Source of the DNA: Microlunatus flavus
Lineage (GTDB): Bacteria; Actinomycetota; Actinomycetes; Propionibacteriales; Propionibacteriaceae
Assembly (NCBI RefSeq): GCF_900110855.1
Contig: NZ_FOFA01000007.1
Span: 124,001-188,000 of the forward strand
Reading direction: 5' to 3'
DNA: 64,000 nt
Both the position numbers and the translations under genes were made by a program. Shown piece by piece: positions 57,967-64,000 of the stretch; position 1 is the stretch's first letter; each line of letters opens with the position of its first letter. Below the pieces are notes generated by a model. The model worked only from the letters and a program-made list of their open reading frames with translations, was not told the origin of the DNA and searched no databases.

Positions 57967-59247
57967 TCACGAGCCCTGCAGGGCGTCGAGCTGCTGCGCC
58001 ATCGAGTCCGCCGCCTGCTGCACGGACTTCTGCCCGACGAGCACCTTCTGCAGCTCGGTGACGATCGCCGTCTGCATCGGCGTCCAGTTGGCCACCTGCG
58101 GGAGGCTCCGCGAGTCGGCGAACGCCGCGGTCGACACCGCGAACTGCTTCTTGTTCCACGGGGCGACGTCGTTGGACCTGATGATCGCGGGCGTGGTCGG
58201 CATGAGCTCGCCCTGCCGCTTGGCGTCGGCGAACCAGGACAGGAAGACCTTCGCCGCCGCAGGGTTCTTGGCCCCGACGGGCAGGCCCATGGTCCAGCCG
58301 CCGCCGCGGTTCACCTTGCCGGGCATGGTGACCATGCCGTAGTCGATGTCGGGGTGCTTGGCGAACTCCGTCATCAGCTGGGCGCCCTGGCTCACCATGG
58401 CGACCTTGCCGGCCTCGAACAGCGGCACCACGTCGCGGGTGACGGTGAAGTTCGGGGTGCCGGACGGGACGACGTGGTACTTCGTGTAGAGGTCGGCCCA
58501 GTAGGTGAGCCCGGCGACCGCCTCGGGCGAGTTGATCGTCGCCTTGGTCTGGTCGGCGTTGAAGATGTCCCCGCCGTGACCCCAGATGCACTGGGCGATG
58601 AAGTCCATCGCGTTCGCGGGGTCGCTCAGGTCGGCGGCCATGCCGAAGCCGGAGACGCCGTCGCCGCTGAGCTTCTGCGCGTCGGCCAGGAACGTGGCGT
58701 AGTCCCAGTCCGCCGTGGGGTACGGCAGGCCGGCCTTGTCGAAGAGCGACTTGTTGTAGTAGAGGAACGACGAGAACGCGTGGTCGGGGATGCCGTACTG
58801 CGTGCCCTTGAAGGTGCTCGCCGTCCAGACCGCCTGCGCGTACGCGCTCTTGTCGATCTTCTCCGAGGCGACGAAGTCGGTCATGGGCTGCAGCAGGTTC
58901 TTCGCGGCGATCGAGGAGAGCATGCTGACGTCGAGGTCGACGAGGTCGGGCGGGGTGCCTCCCAGGGCCGACGAGGTGAACTTGTCGGCGTAGCCCGAGA
59001 TCGGGAGCAGCTCGAGGTCGAGCGTGATCTCGGGGTGGTCCGCCTTCCACGCGGTCTGGATCGCCTGGACGTTCGGCTCCCACCAGCTGCCGACCCAGAC
59101 CGTCACCGTCCCGCTCGCGGGTCCGTCCGAGGCCGCCGGCGACGCACCGCCGGAGCACGCTGCGAGAGCGAGCGCGAGGGTCGTCGTGGCCACCACGGCC
59201 ACCGACCGTCGGAGCTGCTGTCGTCCAGCCCTGAATGCCTTGAGCAC
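57967..59247 (-). CDS. Sugar ABC transporter substrate-binding lipoprotein
   Basis: 426 residues from GTG 59247; the ribosome site AAGGAG lies 5 bases before it, whereas the GTG at 59253 overlaps that site. Lipobox LALAAC directs lipid attachment. The mature protein is a cluster D (CUT1) solute-binding protein: VTVWVGSWWEPNVQAIQTAWKADHP, PDLVDLDVSMLSSI, FSSFLYYNKSLFDKAGL and AMVSQGAQLMTEF. It should bind a mono- or oligosaccharide. First gene of the 53790-59247 operon. Confidence 0.92.
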   Translation of the reverse strand: MLKAFRAGRQQLRRSVAVVATTTLALALAACSGGASPAASDGPASGTVTVWVGSWWEPNVQAIQTAWKADHPEITLDLELLPISGYADKFTSSALGGTPPDLVDLDVSMLSSIAAKNLLQPMTDFVASEKIDKSAYAQAVWTASTFKGTQYGIPDHAFSSFLYYNKSLFDKAGLPYPTADWDYATFLADAQKLSGDGVSGFGMAADLSDPANAMDFIAQCIWGHGGDIFNADQTKATINSPEAVAGLTYWADLYTKYHVVPSGTPNFTVTRDVVPLFEAGKVAMVSQGAQLMTEFAKHPDIDYGMVTMPGKVNRGGGWTMGLPVGAKNPAAAKVFLSWFADAKRQGELMPTTPAIIRSNDVAPWNKKQFAVSTAAFADSRSLPQVANWTPMQTAIVTELQKVLVGQKSVQQAADSMAQQLDALQGS

Positions 59248-59288
59248 TAACACTCCTTTGTCTTAGTCACGTGGTGGCTCACGTGTGC

Positions 59289-59319
59289 GGTCCAGATATA
59301 TATGATTTATTTCTGGCCC
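59289..59319 (-). promoter_or_regulatory. AT-rich promoter/operator of island 2 operon
   Basis: A striking A/T island in a very GC-rich genome. On the minus strand TTGTGG (-35) and TATATC (-10) are 17 bases apart, and the spacer is bracketed by CCAGA and TCTGG, an imperfect palindrome (CCAGA-15 bases-TCTGG). This would be where the island regulator, most likely the GntR protein at 53084, binds. It is about 45 bases upstream of the binding-protein start. Confidence 0.6.
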
Positions 59320-59455
59320 ACAAGGGTCTGGTTGGCAGACGACCCAGGCGGCCGTCGCGTCGGTGCGCGGCGACCGGTCCGGGTCGGCGGCGTCCCCCGC
59401 AGGAGGCGTCGTCATCCACGGCCGAGCGGCGGGCCGATGGTTCTTGGAGCCTCGG

Positions 59456-59461
59456 TAGGGT
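59456..59461 (+). promoter_or_regulatory. -10 box of a probable leaderless promoter (dapE)
   Basis: TAGGGT ends 7 bases before ATG 59469, identical in hexamer and spacing to the GntR gene. Confidence 0.55.
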
Positions 59462-59468
59462 CGCGCGC

Positions 59469-60563
59469 ATGACCACGCAGCCCGACGGGTCCCTGCCCCG
59501 GCTCGACCTCACCGCCGACCTCACCGACCTGCTGGTCGCCCTGGTCGACATCGAGTCCGTGAGCGGTGACGAGGGGCGCGTCACCGACGCGATCGAGGCG
59601 GCGCTGCGACCGCTGGACCACCTGGAGCTGGAGCGCGACGGCGACGTGCTGTTCGCCCGTACGCAGCTCGGCCGCCCCGAGCGCGTCGTGCTCGCGGGGC
59701 ACACCGACACGGTCCCGATCGCCGGGAACGTCCCGGCCACCGTCACCGGCGAGGGCGACGAGCGCATCGTCCACGGGCGGGGCGCCTGCGACATGAAGGG
59801 CGGCGTGGCCGTGCAGCTGGCCGTCGCCGCCGCGCTCACCGAGCCGTCGCGCGACCTGACCTTCATCTTCTACGACCACGAGGAGGTCGAGGCCGAGCTC
59901 AACGGGCTCAACCGCATCGCCCGGGAACGGCCCGAGCTGCTCGAGGCGACGTTCGCGGTGCTGGGGGAGCCCTCGAACGCGCGCGTCGAGGGCGGCTGCC
60001 AGGGCACGATGCGCGCCGAGGTCACCCTGACCGGCCTGGCCGCCCACTCCGCGCGGTCGTGGATGGGCCGCAACGCGGTCCACGCCGCGGGTCCGCTGCT
60101 GGAGCGGCTCGCCGCCCACACCTCGGCGCAGGTCGAGGTGGAGGGGCTGGTCTACCGCGAGGGCCTCAACGCCGTCCGCATCACCGGAGGCATCGCCGGC
60201 AACGTCATCCCCGACCGCTGCGTCGTCGAGGTCAACTACCGCTTCGCGCCGGACAAGGACGCCGCTGCGGCCGAGGCGTACGTGCGCGAGGTCCTGGACG
60301 GCTTCGACGTCGAGATCACCGACGTCGCCGTCGGCGCGCGCCCGGGGCTCGACCGCGCGGTGGCGGCCGACTTCGTCGCGGCGGTCGGCGGGGAGGCCCA
60401 CCCCAAGTTCGGCTGGACCGACGTCGCCCGCTTCTCCTCGCTCGGCGTCCCGGCCGTGAACTTCGGCCCCGGCAACCCGAGCAAGGCGCACGCGGACGAC
60501 GAGTTCTGCCCGACGGCGGACCTGGTCACCTGCCGCGACGCGCTGCTGCGCTGGCTGGGCTAG
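59469..60563 (+). CDS. dapE: Succinyl-diaminopimelate desuccinylase
   Basis: 364 residues from ATG 59469. M20-family di-zinc hydrolase that frees L,L-diaminopimelate. Ligands and catalytic residues: VLAGHTDTVPIAG (His, Asp), GRGACDMKGGVAVQL (bridging Asp), FYDHEEVEAELNGL (Glu pair), NARVEGGCQGT and the C-terminal HADDEFCPTADL (His). Dimerisation domain near residues 180-290 with LTGLAAHSARSWMGRNAVH. dapD is 6.5 kb away on the other side of island 2. Confidence 0.93.
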   Translation: MTTQPDGSLPRLDLTADLTDLLVALVDIESVSGDEGRVTDAIEAALRPLDHLELERDGDVLFARTQLGRPERVVLAGHTDTVPIAGNVPATVTGEGDERIVHGRGACDMKGGVAVQLAVAAALTEPSRDLTFIFYDHEEVEAELNGLNRIARERPELLEATFAVLGEPSNARVEGGCQGTMRAEVTLTGLAAHSARSWMGRNAVHAAGPLLERLAAHTSAQVEVEGLVYREGLNAVRITGGIAGNVIPDRCVVEVNYRFAPDKDAAAAEAYVREVLDGFDVEITDVAVGARPGLDRAVAADFVAAVGGEAHPKFGWTDVARFSSLGVPAVNFGPGNPSKAHADDEFCPTADLVTCRDALLRWLG

Positions 60564-60591
60564 GCGGCCTGCGGCAGCTGCGTACGCCCTG

Positions 60592-60843
60592 TCAGCCCTC
60601 CTCGGCCGACCAGGTCGGGGGGATCCACTCGCCGAGGAGGTTCGCGGCGATGAGCGTGCGGCCCTCGGGGTCGTAGAGCAGGACCACGCCCGGCACCTGG
60701 GTGAGGGCGACGAGCGCGGCCATCTGGTCGGTCGGGACCGGCAGGGCGTGGCGCTCGTCGTCCTCGGTGACGACCAGCAGCTCGAAGGCACCCCCGTCCG
60801 GCTGCGCCTGCCAGTTCGCGTTGACGAACCGGACCCTGCGCGT
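60592..60843 (-). CDS. Small conserved-looking protein with probable ACG start
   Basis: An open frame runs on the minus strand from an in-frame TAG (60910-60912) to TGA 60592-60594. Its codons have almost exclusively G/C at position three and give a protein-like sequence (RRVRFVNANWQAQPDG, FELLVVTEDDERHALPV, VVLLYDPEGRTLIAANLLGEW, WSAEEG). The frame has no ATG, GTG or TTG before residue 41; the ACG at 60841-60843 stands where an initiator Met would be expected, giving 83 residues. Either ACG is used, or the codon carries a mutation or sequencing error. Function unknown; it lies between dapE and the LOG gene. Confidence 0.55.
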   Translation of the reverse strand, partial: TRRVRFVNANWQAQPDGGAFELLVVTEDDERHALPVPTDQMAALVALTQVPGVVLLYDPEGRTLIAANLLGEWIPPTWSAEEG

Positions 60844-60910
60844 CTCGTCGCTCGCCCCGGCTACGGCCCCAACCTGCCACGGAACACCGGCGCCGGCCGG
60901 CGGCTCGACC

Positions 60911-60916
60911 TAGGGT
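60911..60916 (+). promoter_or_regulatory. -10 box of a probable leaderless promoter (LOG gene)
   Basis: TAGGGT ends 6 bases before GTG 60923. Confidence 0.5.
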
Positions 60917-60922
60917 TCTCGT

Positions 60923-61711
60923 GTGGCTGAGGTGAACGGGGTGGCGAGTGCGACGACGGCCGGGACGACGGGCGCGGAGACCGGCGTCGAGCGGCCGGCG
61001 GACGCGGAGGGCGCGGAGCGGACGACGACCGACCAGCGCCTGCTCGAGAGCCGCGGACCGACCGACTGGGTGCACACGGACCCCTGGCGGGTGCTGCGGA
61101 TCCAGTCGGAGTTCATCGAGGGCTTCGGCACGCTCGCCGAGCTGGGGCCCGCGACCGGTGTCTTCGGCTCGGCGCGCACGCCGGTCTCGCACCCGCTCTA
61201 CGCGGCCGCCGAGGAGATCGGCGTCCGGCTGGCCCAGGCCGGCCAGGCCGTGATCACGGGCGGGGGACCGGGGATCATGGAGGCCGCCAACAAGGGCGCG
61301 GCCCGCGCCGGCGGCGTGTCCGTCGGGCTCGGCATCGAGCTGCCGTTCGAGACCGGCCTGAACCCGTACGTGAACCTCGGCATCAACTTCCGCTACTTCT
61401 TCGCCCGCAAGACGATGTTCGTCAAGTACGCCCAGGGCTTCGTCGTGCTGCCCGGCGGCTTCGGCACCCTGGACGAGCTGTTCGAGGCGCTCACACTCGT
61501 CCAGACGCGCAAGGTGACGTCGTTCCCGGTGGTGCTCTTCGGGCGCGACTACTGGAGCGGCCTGGTGGGCTGGCTCCGGGAGAGCGCCCTGGCCCACGGC
61601 ACGGTCTCGCCCGGCGACCTCGACATCTTCACCGTCACCGACGACGTGGCCGAGGCCGTCGCGACGGTGGTCGGCAGCACCGAGCCGGTGGCGGCCGAGC
61701 GCCCCGAGTAG
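60923..61711 (+). CDS. LOG-family nucleotide 5'-monophosphate phosphoribohydrolase
   Basis: 262 residues from GTG 60923. After a 40-residue disordered Ala/Thr-rich head comes the Rossmann-like lysine-decarboxylase-type fold with FGSARTPVSHP, TGGGPGIMEAANKGA and the hallmark VLPGGFGTLDELFEAL (PGGxGTxxE). LOG enzymes split cytokinin nucleotides or other nucleoside monophosphates into base and ribose phosphate; the old lysine decarboxylase label is wrong. The mycobacterial homologue Rv1205 is also near dapE. Confidence 0.92.
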   Translation: MAEVNGVASATTAGTTGAETGVERPADAEGAERTTTDQRLLESRGPTDWVHTDPWRVLRIQSEFIEGFGTLAELGPATGVFGSARTPVSHPLYAAAEEIGVRLAQAGQAVITGGGPGIMEAANKGAARAGGVSVGLGIELPFETGLNPYVNLGINFRYFFARKTMFVKYAQGFVVLPGGFGTLDELFEALTLVQTRKVTSFPVVLFGRDYWSGLVGWLRESALAHGTVSPGDLDIFTVTDDVAEAVATVVGSTEPVAAERPE

Positions 61712-61799
61712 CGCTCGGTGCGGCCTGGACCCGAGTGGCTGCCGGGTGGACGGAGCGTTCGAGCGGCCAGCACGCGAGCGGCCAGGTAGAACTGTCCCC

Positions 61800-62168
61800 A
61801 TGGAGTGGTTCATCGCCGCGGTCGCGGTGGTCGCGCTGGGCGTGGCCGCCGTCGTCGCGGCGGGAGGCGGAGGCTCGATGAGCAGGGACCCGGTGCGCGA
61901 CACGTACGCCTCGACGCTGCCCGAGGGGCGCTTCGACGGTCCCGGGGTGCGGCGGCTGCGCTTCGGGGTGGCGCTGCGCGGCTACGCCATGGACCAGGTC
62001 GACACGGTGCTGGACCGGCTCGCGGGAGACCTCGAGGCGCGCGACACCCGCATCGCCCAGCTCGAGGCCGAGCTCGAGGCCCGGGGCCGGAACGCCGGTG
62101 CCGGGCGTGGTGGGCGGGCGGCCCCGGTCGGCGGAGCCGTCGACGCCGCCCCGGAGCAGCGCCGGTGA
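61800..62168 (+). CDS. DivIVA-domain small membrane protein (Rv1209-like)
   Basis: 122 residues from ATG 61800. One N-terminal membrane helix (WFIAAVAVVALGVAAVVAA), then a DivIVA-type segment VRRLRFGVALRGYAMDQVDTVLDRLAGDLEARDTRIAQLEAELE that forms a short coiled coil. Probably assists polar growth or cell division. TAGAAC, a weaker -10-like box, ends 7 bases before the ATG. Overlaps the next gene by four bases (GTGA). Confidence 0.8.
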   Translation: MEWFIAAVAVVALGVAAVVAAGGGGSMSRDPVRDTYASTLPEGRFDGPGVRRLRFGVALRGYAMDQVDTVLDRLAGDLEARDTRIAQLEAELEARGRNAGAGRGGRAAPVGGAVDAAPEQRR

Positions 62169-62656
62169 GCCTCCGGCTGGAGGTGAGCCGGGTCCTGCGC
62201 GCACGTCCGGAGCGCGTCTGGGAGGAGCTCGTCGACTGGCCGCGCCAGGACCTCTGGATCCCGTTCACCCACGTCCGAGCCACCGGCGCGCGTACCCGCG
62301 GCCTGGGGACCCGGGTCGCGGCGCTCAGCGGCTTCCGGCTCGGCCCGGTGCCGGTCGGCCTGCTGGACCGGTTCGTGGTGACCGGCTGGACGCCGCCCGA
62401 CCAGGCGGCGGCGGGCTCGGCGGCCGAGCTCGCCGTGCTGCACCTGGGCCCCTACTTCACCGGCGAGGGGTCGTTCAAGGTCTGGCCGGACCCGGACGGC
62501 GCCCGGCTGGTCTGCACCGAGGTGTTCACGCTGCCGGGCGGCGCCGAGCGGCTGCTGCGCCCGGCGCTGCCCGTGATGCGCCGGGCGTTCGCCGCGAGCC
62601 TCGCCACGCTCGCCGAGGTCGTCGAGGCGCCGGACGCGCAGGCCGCCGCCGCGTGA
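62165..62656 (+). CDS. SRPBCC-family (START-like) protein
   Basis: 163 residues from GTG 62165. Helix-grip fold: SLRLEVSRVLRARPERVWEELVDWPRQDLWIPFTHVRATG at the start, GLLDRFVVTGW and GPYFTGEGSFKVWPDPDGARLVCTEVFTLP in the sheet, and a long C-terminal helix (MRRAFAASLATLAEVVEA). Such proteins bind hydrophobic ligands; no catalytic role is evident. It overlaps tag by four bases. Confidence 0.83.
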   Translation: MSLRLEVSRVLRARPERVWEELVDWPRQDLWIPFTHVRATGARTRGLGTRVAALSGFRLGPVPVGLLDRFVVTGWTPPDQAAAGSAAELAVLHLGPYFTGEGSFKVWPDPDGARLVCTEVFTLPGGAERLLRPALPVMRRAFAASLATLAEVVEAPDAQAAAA

Positions 62657-63285
62657 GCGCCGACGCTGCGCGGGGACCCGACGGTTTCGTGCGCTGCCCC
62701 TGGTCGTTGTCAGCGCCGGAGTACGTCGCCTACCACGACACCGAGTGGGGCTGGCCCGTGGACACCGTGGCCGGGCTCTACGAGCGGCTGACGCTCGAGG
62801 CCTTCCAGTCGGGCCTCGCCTGGATCACCATCCTGCGCAAGCGGGAGGGGTTCCGGCGGGCGTTCGCCGGCTTCGACCCCGCGGTGGTGGCGGGCTTCGG
62901 GGAGGACGACCGGGCACGGCTGATGGCCGACGCCGGCATCGTCCGCAACGCCGCGAAGATCGACGCCGCCCTGGCCAACGCCCGGGTGGTCGCGGACCTC
63001 GGCGAACGCTTCGTCGACCTGGTCTGGTCGTTCCGCACGCCGTCCCCGCGGCCCGGGCCCGACGAGTTCCGGGCCGTCACGCCCGCGTCGACGGCGCTCG
63101 CCAAGGCGCTGAAGCGCGAGGGGATCCGCTTCGTCGGGCCGACGACGGCGTACGCGCTGATGCAGGCGACCGGGCTCGTGGACGACCACCGCAGCGACTG
63201 CGAGGTCCCCGACGCGGCCGTCCTGCACGCGGCGGTCGAGGCCGCTGCTGCCCGGCGTGCGGAGGACCCGGGCCGTACTGGATAA
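62653..63285 (+). CDS. tag: DNA-3-methyladenine glycosylase I
   Basis: 210 residues from GTG 62653. It excises 3-methyladenine from alkylated DNA. The structural zinc is held by the N-terminal Cys in RCPWS and His in YHDTEWGWP together with the C-terminal DDHRSDCEV; the base pocket includes YHDTEWG, LTLEAFQSGLAWITILRKREGFR, and IVRNAAKI. Full length. Operon with the DivIVA-like and SRPBCC genes, all coupled by four-base overlaps. Confidence 0.94.
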   Translation: MSADAARGPDGFVRCPWSLSAPEYVAYHDTEWGWPVDTVAGLYERLTLEAFQSGLAWITILRKREGFRRAFAGFDPAVVAGFGEDDRARLMADAGIVRNAAKIDAALANARVVADLGERFVDLVWSFRTPSPRPGPDEFRAVTPASTALAKALKREGIRFVGPTTAYALMQATGLVDDHRSDCEVPDAAVLHAAVEAAAARRAEDPGRTG

Positions 63286-63325
63286 TTGGACGAAGACCAC
63301 GATCCCTAGCAGATGAGGATGCACG

Positions 63326-63493
63326 ATGGCTGCGATGAAGCCGCGGACCGGTGACGGACCGATGGAGGTCACCAAAGAGGGTCGCGGGATCGTCATGAGG
63401 GTGCCCCTCGAGGGGGGCGGGCGCCTGGTCGTCGAGCTCAACGCGACCGAGGCGACCGACCTCGCCGAGGCGCTGAAGGGCGTCATCGGCTGA
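63326..63493 (+). CDS. DUF3117 small protein (Rv1211-like)
   Basis: 55 residues from ATG 63326 after ATGAGGA. Sequence MAAMKPRTGDGPMEVTKEGR, then GIVMRVPLEGGGRLVVELNA and a helix TEATDLAEALKGVIG, which is the highly conserved actinobacterial DUF3117 family of unknown function. GATAAT (63281-63286) is a likely -10, so it may be transcribed apart from tag. It lies between tag and glgA as in mycobacteria. Confidence 0.9.
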   Translation: MAAMKPRTGDGPMEVTKEGRGIVMRVPLEGGGRLVVELNATEATDLAEALKGVIG

Positions 63494-63516
63494 GCCGACC
63501 GTCACGACGAACGAAG

Positions 63517-63543
63517 CAGGCCCCGCGCGACGCGCGGGGCCTG
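63517..63543. terminator. Terminator between DUF3117 gene and glgA
   Basis: 12- to 13-base perfect stem (CAGGCCCCGCGC / GCGCGGGGCCTG) with a minimal loop, followed by TGTGT. Lies between convergent genes. Confidence 0.85.
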
Positions 63544-63586
63544 TGTCGTCTCCCGGCCGTGGAGGCCTGCTCGTCGCCCGGCGAGG

Positions 63587-64000
63587 TCAGCGGCTCCCGT
63601 GCGCGGCGATGGCCGCCCGGTAGACGTCGGCCGTCTCGCCCGCGATCTTGGCCCAGCTGAACTCGTCCACGCAGCGCTGCCGCCCGGCCAGCCCGAACTG
63701 CTCCGCCCGCGCGCGGTCCGCCGTCAGCGCGTTGACCTTGGCCGCGAAGTCCGCCTCGAAGCCCGCGACGAACGCCGGGTCGTCGGCGCGCGCCGGGTCG
63801 TACGGCACGAGGTAGCCCGTCTCGCCGTCGACGACCACCTCGGGGATCCCGCCGACCGCGCTCGCCACGACCGCCGTCTCGCAGGCCATGGCCTCCAGGT
63901 TGACGATGCCGAGCGGCTCGTAGACCGACGGGCAGGCGAAGACGGTCGCGTGCGACAGCACCTGCCGCACGCTGGCGCGCGGCAGCATCTCCTCGATCCA
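63587..64000 (-). CDS. glgA: Glycogen synthase (GT4 glycosyltransferase), C-terminal part; 5' end outside window
   Basis: The last 137 codons of a minus-strand gene whose start lies beyond base 64000. The GT4 C-terminal Rossmann domain is clear: VFACPSVYEPLGIVNLEAMACETAVVASAVGGIPEVVVDGETGYLVP with the E-x7-E nucleotide-sugar site, then DFAAKVNALTADRARAEQFG and the closing FSWAKIAGETADVYRAA. Position after tag and DUF3117 supports the mycobacterial-type GlgA (Rv1212c), which may act in maltose-1-phosphate or glycogen synthesis. Confidence 0.88.
   Translation of the reverse strand, partial: WIEEMLPRASVRQVLSHATVFACPSVYEPLGIVNLEAMACETAVVASAVGGIPEVVVDGETGYLVPYDPARADDPAFVAGFEADFAAKVNALTADRARAEQFGLAGRQRCVDEFSWAKIAGETADVYRAAIAAHGSR

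Overview
The window is very GC-rich (clearly above 70 %, with near-saturated G/C at third codon positions), tightly packed and encodes MshB of mycothiol synthesis, so it comes from an actinomycete; a Propionibacteriales/Nocardioidaceae-like soil or environmental bacterium fits best, but genus cannot be fixed from sequence reading alone. No rRNA, tRNA, CRISPR array, phage or insertion sequence was seen. The housekeeping genes run in the same order as their Mycobacterium tuberculosis counterparts (from memory, roughly Rv1084 to Rv1212c), with accessory blocks inserted between them.

Region by region: 1-1037, N-terminal part of a haem-containing ferric-reductase-like membrane protein coupled to a small membrane protein. 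1208-4542, DUF2231 membrane protein, an OmpR-type two-component pair and an overlapping VIT/CCC1 metal transporter. 4714-11095, backbone genes: thioredoxin-fold YyaL/DUF255 protein, PAQR/hemolysin-III protein, cis-prenyl transferase, alpha/beta hydrolase, PhoH2. 11222-12769, two tandem secreted transglycosylase-like proteins. 12766-18079, first sugar-acid island: DUF1080 protein diverging from aldo/keto reductase, LacI regulator, enolase-superfamily dehydratase and PfkB kinase, with two copies of a palindromic operator. 18083-34949, backbone: fumarase, spermidine-synthase-like protein, DUF4245, XseB/XseA, IspH, secreted barrel protein, RmuC, M18 peptidase, DoxX, DUF1348, YchF, small proteins, Eis-like acetyltransferase, IspF, PepN. 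35201-41540, peptide/nickel-type ABC importer. 41752-45352, MshB, Rv0428c-like acetyltransferase, ferredoxin, DapC. 45486-51074, three tandem secreted propeller-like paralogues. 51081-52975, membrane-anchored transglycosylase-like protein and DapD. 53084-59247, second sugar-acid island: GntR regulator and a sugar ABC transporter, aldo/keto reductase and dehydratase operon. 59469-64000, backbone: DapE, small protein without a standard start codon, LOG protein, DivIVA-like protein, SRPBCC protein, Tag, DUF3117 and the end of a glycogen synthase gene.

How it works together: DapC, DapD and DapE are three steps of the succinylase route to diaminopimelate; IspH, IspF and the cis-prenyl transferase belong to isoprenoid synthesis; the two islands each carry a paralogous reductase/dehydratase pair under its own regulator and probably import and oxidise related sugars. 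Around a dozen genes have a TAnnnT -10 box only 6-8 bases before the start codon, which predicts leaderless mRNAs. Intergenic spaces hold many GC-rich hairpins, including a dispersed family with the core GGAAGTGGTCGCTCC. The most unusual items are the three-gene secreted array, that repeat family, the paired operators, and the small gene that seems to start at ACG.
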